This document shows positions 1 to 8,943 of a DNA stretch of 64,000 nt, one piece after another. Both the position numbers and the translations under genes were made by a program. The notes under the pieces are model-generated. The model had not been told where the DNA came from. It worked only from the letters and a program-made list of their open reading frames with translations, and did not search any database. Numbering within the stretch: the stretch's first letter is position 1; every line of letters starts with the position of its first letter. Origin of the DNA: ZC4RG25 sp041687075 (GTDB lineage Bacteria; Pseudomonadota; Alphaproteobacteria; Rhizobiales; Hyphomicrobiaceae). The stretch covers positions 16,778-80,777 of the forward strand of contig JAWLCO010000002.1 of the NCBI GenBank assembly GCA_041687075.1. The letters are read 5' to 3'.

Positions 1-1
1 A

Positions 2-1132
2 CCGCCCGGGACCAAGGGCATCTCCCTATTCCTCGTGCCGAAGCGGCTGGTGAACGAGGATGGCTCGGTGGGCGAGCGCAACGACGTCGTTTGCGCGAGC
101 CTTGAGCACAAGCTCGGCATCCACGCCAGCCCGACCTGCGTGCTGAAATACGGCGAGAATGGCGGTGCCGTCGGCTACCTCGTCGGAGAGGAGAACCGCG
201 GCCTCGCGACCATGTTCATCATGATGAACCAGGCGCGGCTGGCCGTTGGCGTGCAGGGCGTGGCCATGGCCGAACGGGCGACTCAGAAAGCCGCTGCCTA
301 TGCCGCCGAGCGTCGCCAGGGCCGCAGAATGAGCGGTGGCGGCAACGGCATGGTGCCGATCATCGAGCATCCGGACATCCGCCGCGCTCTCATGACCATG
401 CGGGCCAAGACGCAGGCCTCGCGTGCCATCTGTCTTGCCACAGCGCGGGAGATCGACATCTCGCATCGAGCGAAGTCGGAGGAGGAGCGGATGCAGGCCG
501 CTGCGCGCGCCGCGCTGCTGACGCCCGTGGCCAAGGCCTTTTCGACGGACATCGCTTGCGAGGTGGCGTCTATGGGCGTCCAGATCCACGGCGGCATGGG
601 CTTCATCGAGGAGACGGGCGCGGCGCAGTACTATCGGGACGCACGCATCCTGCCGATCTACGAAGGCACCAACGGGGTTCAGGCGATCGACCTCGTCACC
701 CGCAAGCTGCCGCTCGGCGACGGTGCGGTGGTCGAGGCGTACATCCGTGAGCTGGCCGCGACGGCCGAGGAGGTACGCGCCTCCAATCAGCCGGCCTTCG
801 GCCGCATGGGCGAGCGGCTTGCCGAGGCCGTGTCGGCGCTCGCCGAGGCCAGCCGCTGGCTCGGGGAAACGATGCAGCGCAACCCGGAAGCGGCGCTGGC
901 TGGAGCTTCGGCCTATCTCAGGCTGTTCGGATTGGCCGCTGGCGGAGCCTATCTCGCGCGGGGCGCGCTCGCGTCCGTTCGCGACGGCTCGGCGGCTGCT
1001 GACGCGATGCCGGTGGCCCTGGCGCGGTTCTTCGCAGAGAACCTCACGACGGCTGCTCCCGGGTTGGCCCGGTCGGTGACGGAGGGTGCGGACGCGGTGC
1101 TGGTCGTCGGCCCCGAGCAGCTTTCGGCGTAA
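2..1132 (+). CDS. Acyl-CoA dehydrogenase, C-terminal part (DmdC-like subfamily)
   Basis: The reading frame is already open at the first bases, so the start lies upstream of the window; only the C-terminal ~376 residues are present. The family oxidises an acyl-CoA to the 2-enoyl-CoA with FAD and passes electrons to ETF. The segment PPGTKGISLFLVPK at the edge, the helical domain with GGMGFIEETGAAQYYRD, and IYEGTNGVQAIDL are diagnostic; the Glu of YEGT aligns with the catalytic base of medium-chain enzymes. The extra C-terminal helical stretch fits the larger ~590-residue subfamily that includes 3-methylmercaptopropionyl-CoA dehydrogenases (DmdC). The substrate cannot be read from sequence. An enoyl-CoA hydratase follows 13 bases later, which suggests a beta-oxidation-type operon. 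Confidence 0.93.
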   Translation, partial: PPGTKGISLFLVPKRLVNEDGSVGERNDVVCASLEHKLGIHASPTCVLKYGENGGAVGYLVGEENRGLATMFIMMNQARLAVGVQGVAMAERATQKAAAYAAERRQGRRMSGGGNGMVPIIEHPDIRRALMTMRAKTQASRAICLATAREIDISHRAKSEEERMQAAARAALLTPVAKAFSTDIACEVASMGVQIHGGMGFIEETGAAQYYRDARILPIYEGTNGVQAIDLVTRKLPLGDGAVVEAYIRELAATAEEVRASNQPAFGRMGERLAEAVSALAEASRWLGETMQRNPEAALAGASAYLRLFGLAAGGAYLARGALASVRDGSAAADAMPVALARFFAENLTTAAPGLARSVTEGADAVLVVGPEQLSA

Positions 1133-1145
1133 GAGGGCAAAGGGC

Positions 1146-1928
1146 ATGACAACCGGCATCGAGGTCACGGTCGAGGACGGACTGCAGACGATCCGCTTCG
1201 CGCGTCCCGAAAAGAAGAACGCGCTCACACCTCCCATGTACACCGCCATCACCGATGCGCTGGTGCGTGGTGATGCTTCGGCTGACGTGGTTGCGCACCT
1301 TTTCATCGGCTCCGGCGGCGTGTTCAGCGCGGGCAATGACATCAACGACTTCGTTGAGCGGGCGCGAACCGGTGCGACGCTCGACGGCCCGGTTCTCGAC
1401 TTCCTGCGCGCACTCGTGCGCGTGCAGAAGCCGATGATTGCCGCCGTCGACGGTCTCGGCGTCGGCATCGGCACGACGCTGCTGTTCCATTGCGATCTGG
1501 TCTACGCGACGCGCGAGTCCGGGTTCGTCGCTCCCTTCGTCGACCTCGGTGCCGTGCCTGAGGCTGGATCGAGCCTGCTTGCACCTCAGCGGATGGGATA
1601 TGCGCGGGCCTTCGAGCTGCTGGTGCTGGGTGAGCCGTTTACGGCTGAGCGAGCGCGGGAGGCGGGATTGGTGAACGCCATCGTGCAAGCTGACAAGCTG
1701 GAGGCAACTGCCCGGGAGGCTGCTGCACGGCTTGCCCGCAAGCCGCCTGAGGCGCTGGCCCTTGCGCGCCGACTATTGCGAGGCGACACCACGGCTTTGG
1801 CGCAGCGGGTCGAGGAAGAAGCCCGCATTTTCGGCGAGAGGCTGTCGAGCCCCGAGGCGCAGGAGGCATTTGCCGCCTTCCTCGAAAAGAGACCGCCCGA
1901 CTTCGCGAAGCTGAAGCGCAAGGCTTGA
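1146..1928 (+). CDS. Enoyl-CoA hydratase/isomerase (crotonase family)
   Basis: A 260-residue crotonase-fold protein expected to hydrate or isomerise the enoyl-CoA made by the upstream dehydrogenase. N-terminal FARPEKKNALT, the oxyanion-hole strand FSAGNDINDF and the second glycine-rich segment GLGVGIGTTLLFHCDLVYA are typical, followed by PEAGSSLL. The usual catalytic Glu of hydratases in the GG(A/G)CELA stretch is not obvious here (HCDLVYA instead), so isomerase or another crotonase activity is as likely as hydration. The ATG at 1146 was chosen because the protein then starts with normal family sequence; an upstream in-frame start would overlap the dehydrogenase. It lies between two genes of acyl-CoA metabolism, with short gaps. 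Confidence 0.9.
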   Translation: MTTGIEVTVEDGLQTIRFARPEKKNALTPPMYTAITDALVRGDASADVVAHLFIGSGGVFSAGNDINDFVERARTGATLDGPVLDFLRALVRVQKPMIAAVDGLGVGIGTTLLFHCDLVYATRESGFVAPFVDLGAVPEAGSSLLAPQRMGYARAFELLVLGEPFTAERAREAGLVNAIVQADKLEATAREAAARLARKPPEALALARRLLRGDTTALAQRVEEEARIFGERLSSPEAQEAFAAFLEKRPPDFAKLKRKA

Positions 1929-1938
1929 AAGGAACCAG

Positions 1939-2820
1939 ATGGCGAGCCTGAAAGACAAGACGCTGTTCATCACCGGCGCCAGTCGCGGGATCGGGCTCGC
2001 CATTGCGCTGCGGGCGGCCCGGGACGGCGCCAACATCGCGATCGCCGCCAAGACGGCAGAGCCCAACCCGAAGCTGCCCGGCACCATCTACGATGCGGCA
2101 CAGGCGATCGAGGAGGCAGGTGGCCGGGCGCTGCCGCTCATCTGTGACATCCGGTTCGAGGATCAGGTCGAGCAGGCGGTGGCGCGCACCGTGGAGACGT
2201 TCGGTGGCATCGATATCTGCGTCAACAACGCCAGCGCAATCTCGCTGACGCCCATCGAGCAGACCGAGATGAAGCGGTTCGACCTGATGATGGGCATCAA
2301 CACGCGCGGCACATTCGTGGTTTCGAAGGCCTGCATCCCGCATCTGAAACGTGCCGAGAACCCGCACATCCTGATGCTGTCACCGCCGCTCGACATGCAG
2401 TCGAGGTGGTTCGCGGGCCACGTCGCCTATTCCATCGCCAAGTTCGGGATGAGTCTTTGCGTGCTCGGGCTCGCAGAGGAGCTGAAGCCGGACGGGATTG
2501 CGGTCAACGCGCTGTGGCCGCGTACGACCATCGCGACCGCAGCGATCAGAAACCTCCTCGGTGGTGACCAGGTGGTGCGGATGAGCCGGAAGCCTGACAT
2601 TCTGGCCGATGCGGCGCATCTCGTGCTCAGCCAGCCGGCGCGCTCGTTCACCGGCAATTTCCTGATTGATGACACCTTCCTCCACGAGGTCGGTGGAGTC
2701 ACTGATTTCGACCAGTACCGGGTCGATCCGAGCGTTGATTTGGCGCCGGATTTCTTCGTGCCGGCGGACAGTAGACCCCCGCCCGGGGTCAAGCTGGCCC
2801 AGCGAGACGTGCGCGCCTGA
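1939..2820 (+). CDS. Short-chain dehydrogenase/reductase, HSDL2-like
   Basis: A 293-residue SDR with the Rossmann motif TGASRGIG near residue 12, the NNAS motif near residue 94 and YSIAK as the catalytic Tyr-Lys pair. The N-terminal region (AAKTAEPNPKLPGTIY) and the wording around LSPPLDMQSRWF resemble the HSDL2-like group of SDRs, which are associated with lipid or acyl-CoA metabolism. It starts 10 bases after the enoyl-CoA hydratase stop, with a GGAACC stretch just upstream, and probably shares its transcript. The likely role is an oxidation or reduction of a hydroxyacyl or oxoacyl intermediate; the substrate is unknown. Confidence 0.88.
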   Translation: MASLKDKTLFITGASRGIGLAIALRAARDGANIAIAAKTAEPNPKLPGTIYDAAQAIEEAGGRALPLICDIRFEDQVEQAVARTVETFGGIDICVNNASAISLTPIEQTEMKRFDLMMGINTRGTFVVSKACIPHLKRAENPHILMLSPPLDMQSRWFAGHVAYSIAKFGMSLCVLGLAEELKPDGIAVNALWPRTTIATAAIRNLLGGDQVVRMSRKPDILADAAHLVLSQPARSFTGNFLIDDTFLHEVGGVTDFDQYRVDPSVDLAPDFFVPADSRPPPGVKLAQRDVRA

Positions 2821-2920
2821 TCGTCACGGCGCCGGGCGATTGTCCGCATTCAGCGGGATCGTGGTGTAGGATGATTGCTTTGGGGCCGATCACGCCCAGA
2901 CTGAATGACGGAAACGGGAC

Positions 2921-3868
2921 ATGCCAGCACTGCTCATCACACATCCATCGTTCGTGAACCACGATACCGGCCCCGGCCATCCCGAGCGGCCTGACCGCAT
3001 GCGGGCGATCGACAAGGTGCTGGCGCACGAGATGTTCAATGACCTGAAGCGGGAGGAAGCGCCGCTGCGGGACGATGTGGAAGATTGGATCACGCGGGCG
3101 CACCCGCAGCGCTATCTCGACGCCGTCAAGGCCGCGCGCCCCGCCGAGGGCGAGGATCCGGTCCGGCTCGATCCCGACACGGTGCTTTCGTCCGGCAGCT
3201 GGGAGCCGGCCCTGCGGGCCGTTGGCGCCGGGCTCCATGCCGTCGATCAGGTAATGAATGCTGACTCCGGTATCCGCAAGGTGTTCTGCCAGGTACGGCC
3301 CTGCGGCCACCACGCCGAGAAAGAGCGTGCGATGGGCTTCTGCATTTTCAACAACATCGCCATCGCCGCGATGTACGCGCGCGAGAAATATGGCGCCGAG
3401 CGCGTGGCGGTCGTCGACTTCGACGTGCATCACGGCAACGGCACGCAGGATATCTTCTGGTCGGAGAAGGACCTGTTCTTCGGCTCCACACACCAGATGC
3501 CGCTTTATCCCGGCACCGGAGCCGAACGCGAAACGGGTGTGGGGAACATATTCAACGCGCCGCTCCGGCCGAATGACGGCGGTGAGCCGTTCCGCGAGGC
3601 GATGCGCTCGCGCATCCTGCCCGCGCTGCACGATTTCTCGCCGGACCTGGTGTTCATTTCGGCAGGCTTCGATGCCCACGAGGCAGATCCGCTCGCGAGC
3701 CTGCAGTTGCGTGAGGACGATTTTGCCTGGATCACGGACGAATTGTGCGAGGCGGCCGAGAAGTCAGCCAAAGGGCGGGTGGTCTCGATGCTAGAAGGCG
3801 GCTACGATCTGACAGCACTGGCGCGAAGTGTCGCAGTTCACGTGAAAATCCTCATGGATGCGGCGTGA
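2921..3868 (+). CDS. Histone deacetylase-family amidohydrolase (acetylpolyamine/HdaH type)
   Basis: A 315-residue zinc amidohydrolase of the class II-like bacterial HDAC family, which removes acetyl groups from polyamines, acetoin-like compounds or protein lysines. Paired histidines HH at residues 130-131, the zinc ligand segment DFDVHHGNG (166-174), the zinc Asp in SAGFDAHEADPL (251) and the transition-state Tyr in EGGYDL (295) are all present, so it should be active. It sits 27 bases before xseB and dxs, an arrangement known in many Alphaproteobacteria, but the functional reason for that linkage is not evident. A sirtuin, a second deacylase of different chemistry, lies about 8 kb downstream. 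Confidence 0.93.
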   Translation: MPALLITHPSFVNHDTGPGHPERPDRMRAIDKVLAHEMFNDLKREEAPLRDDVEDWITRAHPQRYLDAVKAARPAEGEDPVRLDPDTVLSSGSWEPALRAVGAGLHAVDQVMNADSGIRKVFCQVRPCGHHAEKERAMGFCIFNNIAIAAMYAREKYGAERVAVVDFDVHHGNGTQDIFWSEKDLFFGSTHQMPLYPGTGAERETGVGNIFNAPLRPNDGGEPFREAMRSRILPALHDFSPDLVFISAGFDAHEADPLASLQLREDDFAWITDELCEAAEKSAKGRVVSMLEGGYDLTALARSVAVHVKILMDAA

Positions 3869-3895
3869 CAGGCCGGCCAGAACCGAATTCAAACG

Positions 3896-4171
3896 ATGGA
3901 CGAGAGCATGGGCACGGGGGCGGTCAAGTATCCGGATCTGAAGGAGATGAGCTTCGAGCGGGCGCTCAAGGAACTCGAGGCGATCGTCGGCCGCCTCGAG
4001 CGTGGTGACGTGGAGCTCGAAGAAAGCATCGCCATATATGAGCGTGGAGAGGCCCTTCGCGATCACTGCGACCGGCTGCTGAAGCAGGCCGAGGCGAAAG
4101 TCGAGAAGCTCACGTTCGGCGCCGACGGTCAGCCACAGGGTGCCGAGCCTCTAGATCCGGCATCGAAATAG
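3896..4171 (+). CDS. xseB: Exodeoxyribonuclease VII small subunit
   Basis: This 91-residue protein matches the XseB core: FERALKELEAIVGRLERGDV followed by LEESIAIYERGEALRDHC and a short C-terminal tail. XseB helices bind XseA to form the single-strand DNA exonuclease ExoVII, used in mismatch repair and recombination; xseA is not in the window. The alpha-helical region spans about residues 18-75 and the length is normal. It lies between the HDAC-like gene and dxs on the same strand, the usual position in this bacterial class. Confidence 0.95.
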   Translation: MDESMGTGAVKYPDLKEMSFERALKELEAIVGRLERGDVELEESIAIYERGEALRDHCDRLLKQAEAKVEKLTFGADGQPQGAEPLDPASK

Positions 4172-4304
4172 GGCTCGAGCGGCTTAAAGGACGTGGTGCC
4201 CGCGTCAACGCTGCGCGATACCATGCAGCCGCAGAGAGATATCATTCTGACCCCGTGGCAGTCTTTCTGGGGTGAACACGCGGCGCGGTAGGAAAGGAGT
4301 GCTC

Positions 4305-6227
4305 GTGAGTTCTGGTAGCGCAACGCCACTGCTCGATCGGATCCGCTATCCCGAGGATCTGCGCCAGCTTTCGGAGACGGAGCTGCCGCAGCTCGCGGCC
4401 GAGCTGCGTAAGGAAACCATCGACGCGGTGTCCGTGACGGGCGGCCATCTGGGCGCAGGGCTCGGTGTCGTCGAGCTGACGGTGGCATTGCACTGGGTCT
4501 TCGACACGCCCCGTGATCGCCTGATCTGGGACGTCGGTCACCAGGCGTATCCACACAAGATCATTACGGGCCGGCGCGATCGCATCCGGACGCTGCGGCA
4601 GGGCGGGGGGCTGTCGGGATTCACGAAACGCGCCGAAAGCGAGTACGACCCGTTTGGTGCTGCCCACTCGTCGACCTCCATCTCGGCTGGTCTCGGGATG
4701 GCAGTCGCGCGCGACCTTTCCAGCAAGAAGCACAACGTCGTCTGCGTGATCGGCGACGGCGCCATGAGCGCCGGTATGGCTTACGAGGCCATGAACAATG
4801 CCGGCGCGATGGACAGCCGGCTCATCGTTATTCTCAACGATAACGATATGTCGATAGCGCCGCCCACTGGCGCGCTTTCCTCCTATCTCGCGCGCATCAC
4901 ATCCAGCGGCAGCTATCTCTACGTCCGCGACATCGCCAAGCAGCTCGCGAAGCGGCTGCCGAAGAGCTGGGAACGGCGGGCAGCGCGGATGGAGGAGTAC
5001 ACCCGCCACCTCTGGCAGGGCGGCGCGTGGTTCGAGGAGCTTGGCTTCTATTATGTCGGCCCCATCGACGGGCACGACTTCGATCACCTTCTGCCGGTGT
5101 TGAAGAATGTCCGTGATGCCGATCAGGGGCCGGTGCTGGTCCACGTGGTCACGCGCAAGGGCAAGGGCTATGCGCCGGCGGAGAACTCCGCCGACAAATA
5201 CCATGGCGTGAACCGCTTCAACGTCATCACCGGCGATCAATTCAAGCCGAAGCCCAATGCGCCGAGCTACACCCGGGTGTTCGCCGAGAGCCTGATCCAG
5301 GAGGCGAAGAAGGACGACAAGATCGTCGCCATCACCGCGGCGATGCCGTCCGGGACCGGGCTCGACCTCTTCGGCAAGACGTTCCCGGAACGGACATTCG
5401 ATGTCGGCATTGCCGAGCAGCACGCCGTCACGTTCGCGGCCGGGCTCGCGTCGGAGGGCTATAAGCCCTTTGCGGCCATCTATTCGACGTTCCTTCAGCG
5501 CGCCTACGATCAGGTGGTGCACGACGTCGCCATTCAGCGCCTGCCGGTGCGTTTTGCCATCGACCGCGCCGGACTGGTCGGCGCCGACGGCCCGACCCAC
5601 GCCGGCAGCTTCGATATGGCGTACCTCGGCTGCCTGCCGGGCATGGTGCTGATGGCGGCTGCGGACGAGGCGGAGCTCAGGCACATGGTCGCGACGGCCG
5701 TCGCCATCGACGATCGGCCCTGCGCCTTCCGCTACCCGCGCGGGGATGGCGTCGGCGTCGAGATGCCGGAGGCCGGTGTGCCGCTCGAGATCGGCAAGGG
5801 CCGCATTGTGCGCGAAGGCAGCGCCGTTGCTATCCTGTCGCTTGGCACCCGGTTGCAGGAAGCGCTCAAGGCGGCCGACCAGCTGGCAGCCATGGGACTA
5901 TCTGCAACTGTTGCTGATGCGCGGTTTGTTAAGCCGCTCGATACGGATCTCGTCCGCAGACTGGCGCGGGAGCACGAGGTGCTGGTGACCGTCGAGGAGG
6001 GCTCGGTCGGCGGCTTCGGCTCGTTCGTGCTTCACGCTCTGGCCGGCTGCGGTCTGCTCGACCGCGGCCTGAAGGTCCGCACCATGGTGCTTCCCGATAC
6101 ATTCATCGATCACGACAAGCCGGAGCGGATGTACGATCGTGCCGGGCTCAATGCACCCGGTATCGTCGAAACCGTGCTTAACGCGCTCGGGAGATCAGCC
6201 GCCGCCGTCAGCGATATTCGGGCCTGA
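4305..6227 (+). CDS. dxs: 1-deoxy-D-xylulose-5-phosphate synthase
   Basis: This is a 640-residue thiamine-diphosphate enzyme that condenses pyruvate with glyceraldehyde 3-phosphate, the first step of the MEP isoprenoid pathway, and also feeds thiamine and pyridoxal synthesis. It carries GGHLGAGLGVVELTVALH at the N-terminus, the ThDP motif GDGAMSAGMAYEAMNNAG near residue 150 and the catalytic Glu in GIAEQHAVTFAAGLA, then the transketolase C-terminal domain. The GTG at 4305 was chosen because AGGAAAGGAG ends 5 bases upstream; an earlier in-frame GTG at 4272 would add 11 residues and lacks such a site. In related genomes tlyA usually follows directly; here a cyd-sod block intervenes. Confidence 0.97.
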   Translation: MSSGSATPLLDRIRYPEDLRQLSETELPQLAAELRKETIDAVSVTGGHLGAGLGVVELTVALHWVFDTPRDRLIWDVGHQAYPHKIITGRRDRIRTLRQGGGLSGFTKRAESEYDPFGAAHSSTSISAGLGMAVARDLSSKKHNVVCVIGDGAMSAGMAYEAMNNAGAMDSRLIVILNDNDMSIAPPTGALSSYLARITSSGSYLYVRDIAKQLAKRLPKSWERRAARMEEYTRHLWQGGAWFEELGFYYVGPIDGHDFDHLLPVLKNVRDADQGPVLVHVVTRKGKGYAPAENSADKYHGVNRFNVITGDQFKPKPNAPSYTRVFAESLIQEAKKDDKIVAITAAMPSGTGLDLFGKTFPERTFDVGIAEQHAVTFAAGLASEGYKPFAAIYSTFLQRAYDQVVHDVAIQRLPVRFAIDRAGLVGADGPTHAGSFDMAYLGCLPGMVLMAAADEAELRHMVATAVAIDDRPCAFRYPRGDGVGVEMPEAGVPLEIGKGRIVREGSAVAILSLGTRLQEALKAADQLAAMGLSATVADARFVKPLDTDLVRRLAREHEVLVTVEEGSVGGFGSFVLHALAGCGLLDRGLKVRTMVLPDTFIDHDKPERMYDRAGLNAPGIVETVLNALGRSAAAVSDIRA

Positions 6228-6331
6228 GCCTCTCCCGTAAGGGAACGATCGGAGCATGGCCTGAGTTAGGCGTACGCGCACGGCATCTGGCTTGTGCGGG
6301 ATCGATTGCGCGTGTTTGAGCGAGGTTTACG

Positions 6332-7777
6332 ATGGATTGGACCGACGCAACTTATTTGGCACGTGTCCAGTTCGCGTTCACCGTCAGCTTTCACTTCCTG
6401 TTCCCAGCCCTGACGATTGGTCTCGCGAGCTACCTGGCGGTGCTGCAGGGCCTTCATCTGTGGACGGGCCGTCAGATTTACCATTCCCTCTTCAATTATT
6501 GGGTGAAGGTTTTCGCGGTGGCCTTCGCCATGGGGGTCGTCTCGGGAATCGTGATGACCTACCAGTTCGGCACCAACTGGAGCGTTTTTTCGGACCGGGC
6601 CGGACCGGTGATCGGGCCACTGATGGCCTACGAGGTGTTCACGGCCTTTTTCCTCGAGGCTGGCTTCCTCGGCATCATGCTGTTCGGCCTGAATCGGGTC
6701 GGCCGTGGACTGCACATGTTCGCGACCGTGATGGTCGCAATTGGCACGGCGTTCTCCGCGTTCTGGATTCTTGCGGTGAATAGCTGGATGCAGACGCCGG
6801 CCGGTCACGCGATCAACGAGGCGGGCCAGTTCATTCCGACCAGCTACTGGGAGGTGATATTCAATCCCTCCTTTGTATACCGGCTCGTCCACACGCTACT
6901 TGCCGCCTATCTGACCACGGCTTTCGCCGTGGGCGCCGTCGGAGCGTATCACCTGCTGCGCGACCGCAATAACGAGGGCGCACGCATCATGTTTTCGATG
7001 GCGATGTGGATGGCCGTCATCGTCGCGCCGCTGCAGATCCTCATCGGAGATTTTCACGGCCTCAACACCTACGAAAATCAACCGGCCAAGATCGCCGCCA
7101 TTGAAGGTCATTTCGAAACGCGGGCTGGGGCGCCATTCTACATCGTCGGGTGGCCGGATATGGAAGCCGAGACGACGCGATATGCTCTTTCGATACCGAA
7201 GGCGGGTTCACTGCTCCTGACGCACGATCTGAACGGCATCGTCAAGGGATTGAAAGAGTGGCCTCCGGAGGATCGCCCGCATGCGACGAGCATATTCTGG
7301 GCCTTTCGCATTATGGTTCTGATTGGAGTCCTGATGGCGGCACTGGGTATCTCGGCCGCATGGCAGCGGTGGAAGGGACAGCTTTTTGAATCGACGGGAC
7401 TTTTGCGCTGGGCCGTATTCATGGGACCTTCCGGCTTCGTTGCAGTGCTGGCCGGCTGGTATGTCACGGAGGTCGGGCGGCAGCCCTATACCGTCTACGG
7501 TCTGTTGCGGACATCCGAGTCCGTTTCACCGATCGCAACGGCGGGTGTCGCCTCATCGCTTCTCGCGTTCTTCGTGATCTACATGCTCGTGTTCGGAGCG
7601 GGCACGGTCTACATTTTCCGATTGGTCGGGCAGCGGCCGGAAGCGGCCGAGCCCGAGGTGCCGCACAGGCCCATTCGTACGGCAGGCTTTACGCCAGCGC
7701 CGGCACTGGCCGACGGGGGGCCGGAAGAGGATCAGGACGAGTTTGGGAACGCGCAAGGAGGCGAACGTGGCCCTTGA
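6332..7777 (+). CDS. cydA: bd-type quinol oxidase subunit I (cyanide-insensitive CioA type)
   Basis: This is a 481-residue integral membrane subunit with about nine helices, carrying the b and d haems and the quinol site of a cytochrome bd terminal oxidase that reduces O2 to water without pumping protons. ARVQFAFTVSFHFLFPALTIG contains the N-terminal haem-ligand His. GWYVTEVGRQPYTVYG is the conserved GRQP motif. The protein is shorter than the E. coli enzyme and lacks a long Q-loop insertion, which is the mark of the CIO subgroup. It overlaps cydB by 11 bases. The gene lies in an insertion between dxs and tlyA. Confidence 0.95.
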   Translation: MDWTDATYLARVQFAFTVSFHFLFPALTIGLASYLAVLQGLHLWTGRQIYHSLFNYWVKVFAVAFAMGVVSGIVMTYQFGTNWSVFSDRAGPVIGPLMAYEVFTAFFLEAGFLGIMLFGLNRVGRGLHMFATVMVAIGTAFSAFWILAVNSWMQTPAGHAINEAGQFIPTSYWEVIFNPSFVYRLVHTLLAAYLTTAFAVGAVGAYHLLRDRNNEGARIMFSMAMWMAVIVAPLQILIGDFHGLNTYENQPAKIAAIEGHFETRAGAPFYIVGWPDMEAETTRYALSIPKAGSLLLTHDLNGIVKGLKEWPPEDRPHATSIFWAFRIMVLIGVLMAALGISAAWQRWKGQLFESTGLLRWAVFMGPSGFVAVLAGWYVTEVGRQPYTVYGLLRTSESVSPIATAGVASSLLAFFVIYMLVFGAGTVYIFRLVGQRPEAAEPEVPHRPIRTAGFTPAPALADGGPEEDQDEFGNAQGGERGP

Positions 7778-8771
7778 TCTCGCCTTCATTTTCGCTGCCG
7801 TGATCGCCTTGGCGGTGCTTCTCTACGTCATCGTGGACGGGTTCGATCTCGGAATTGGCATTCTGTTTCCTTTCTTCCCCGCGGAAGAAGATCGCCGGCG
7901 GATGATGAATTCGATCGCACCCGTGTGGGACGGCAACGAAACCTGGCTCGTTGCCGGGGGAGGCGGTCTACTGGCCGGCTTTCCGCTCGCGTATGGAATC
8001 ATTTTTTCCGCCCTTTATGCGCCGATCATCGCGATGGTCCTGGCGTTGATCTTTCGGGGCGTCGCCTTCGAGTTCCGCTATCGGTCGAGGCGCAACAGGC
8101 ATCTGTGGGATCTGGGCTTCGCCGTTGGATCGATCGTTGCCGCACTCGCTCAGGGGATCACGCTTGGCGCGCTCGTGCAGGGCATACCGGTCGCCAACCG
8201 CGCCTACGCTGGCGGCTGGTGGGATTGGCTCACGCCGTTCAGCATCCTCACGGGGATCGCTTTGGTGGTGGGCTACGCTCTGCTGGGAGCCACATGGCTC
8301 ATCATGAAGACGGAAGGAGACCTGCAAAGCCGGGCGTACGATTGGGCGTATCGCGCCGGAATTGGAACACTCATCGGAATAGGGCTGGTCAGCCTTGCAA
8401 CGCCGTTTCTCAATCCGATTTTCATGGAGCGTTGGTTCAGCTGGCCCGCGGCGCTTTACACGTTGCCGGTGCCGCTTCTCGTCATCCTTGTGGCGTACAT
8501 TCTTTACCAATCATTGGCCGAGCGTCAGGAGTACGCACCGTTTGCTGCTGCTATCGGACTCTTTTTTCTGTCCTATATCGGCCTTGGCATCAGCTTCTAT
8601 CCCTATCTTGTTCCGACCCAGATCAGCATCTGGGACGCCGCTGCCCCAGACAGCAGCCTGGCGTTCGTGCTCCTGGGTGCGGCGGTGCTGTTGCCGCTCA
8701 TCGTAATCTATACCGCCTATTCCTACTGGGTTTTCCGCGGGAAGGTTGACGTTGAGGGGGGCTATCATTGA
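7767..8771 (+). CDS. cydB: bd-type quinol oxidase subunit II (CioB)
   Basis: A 334-residue multi-pass membrane protein that pairs with CydA in the bd oxidase. The segments LYVIVDGFDLGIGILFPF and APVWDGNETWLVAGGGG are the two most conserved CydB signatures, and LIFRGVAFEFRYR follows. The GTG at 7767 is preceded by AAGGAGG 5 bases upstream, which decides the start over the TTG at 7743. The start overlaps the end of cydA by 11 bases and the stop overlaps the next small gene by one base, so the three are translationally coupled. Confidence 0.95.
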   Translation: MALDLAFIFAAVIALAVLLYVIVDGFDLGIGILFPFFPAEEDRRRMMNSIAPVWDGNETWLVAGGGGLLAGFPLAYGIIFSALYAPIIAMVLALIFRGVAFEFRYRSRRNRHLWDLGFAVGSIVAALAQGITLGALVQGIPVANRAYAGGWWDWLTPFSILTGIALVVGYALLGATWLIMKTEGDLQSRAYDWAYRAGIGTLIGIGLVSLATPFLNPIFMERWFSWPAALYTLPVPLLVILVAYILYQSLAERQEYAPFAAAIGLFFLSYIGLGISFYPYLVPTQISIWDAAAPDSSLAFVLLGAAVLLPLIVIYTAYSYWVFRGKVDVEGGYH

Positions 8772-8905
8772 TGAGCCAGCCCGATCCCGGGCAACCCCCG
8801 CCTGGATTTGGCCGTCGGCTGCTCTGGTTCGTCGGATTATGGATCGCCGGGGTGGCGGTGGTCACAGCCGTGGCATATGCGATCCGCTGGGCGATCGTGC
8901 CATAA
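8771..8905 (+). CDS. Small bd-oxidase subunit, DUF2474-like (44 residues)
   Basis: This short reading frame begins at an ATG that shares its first base with the cydB stop codon (TGATG). The protein has a proline-rich cytoplasmic start (MSQPDPGQPPPGF), a GRRLLW basic turn and one membrane helix (about residues 17-37), ending IRWAIVP. A single-helix protein of 30-50 residues directly after cydB is the expected third subunit of bd oxidases; in CIO-type operons this position is usually a DUF2474 protein, the counterpart of CydX. Family assignment rests on position, size and the RRLLWFVGLW pattern rather than on a search. Confidence 0.8.
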   Translation: MSQPDPGQPPPGFGRRLLWFVGLWIAGVAVVTAVAYAIRWAIVP

Positions 8906-8943
8906 GCACAACCGCCCGGTGGCGTGAGAGTGTGTTCCTCAAC

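Noticed and set aside
26..1474. 482-codon open frame on the minus strand over the acyl-CoA dehydrogenase
   Set aside because: It is a GC-rich shadow frame with no recognisable motif, and it overlaps two clear genes.
4242..5684. 480-codon open frame on the minus strand inside dxs
   Set aside because: It is a shadow of dxs; no domain or ribosome site supports it.
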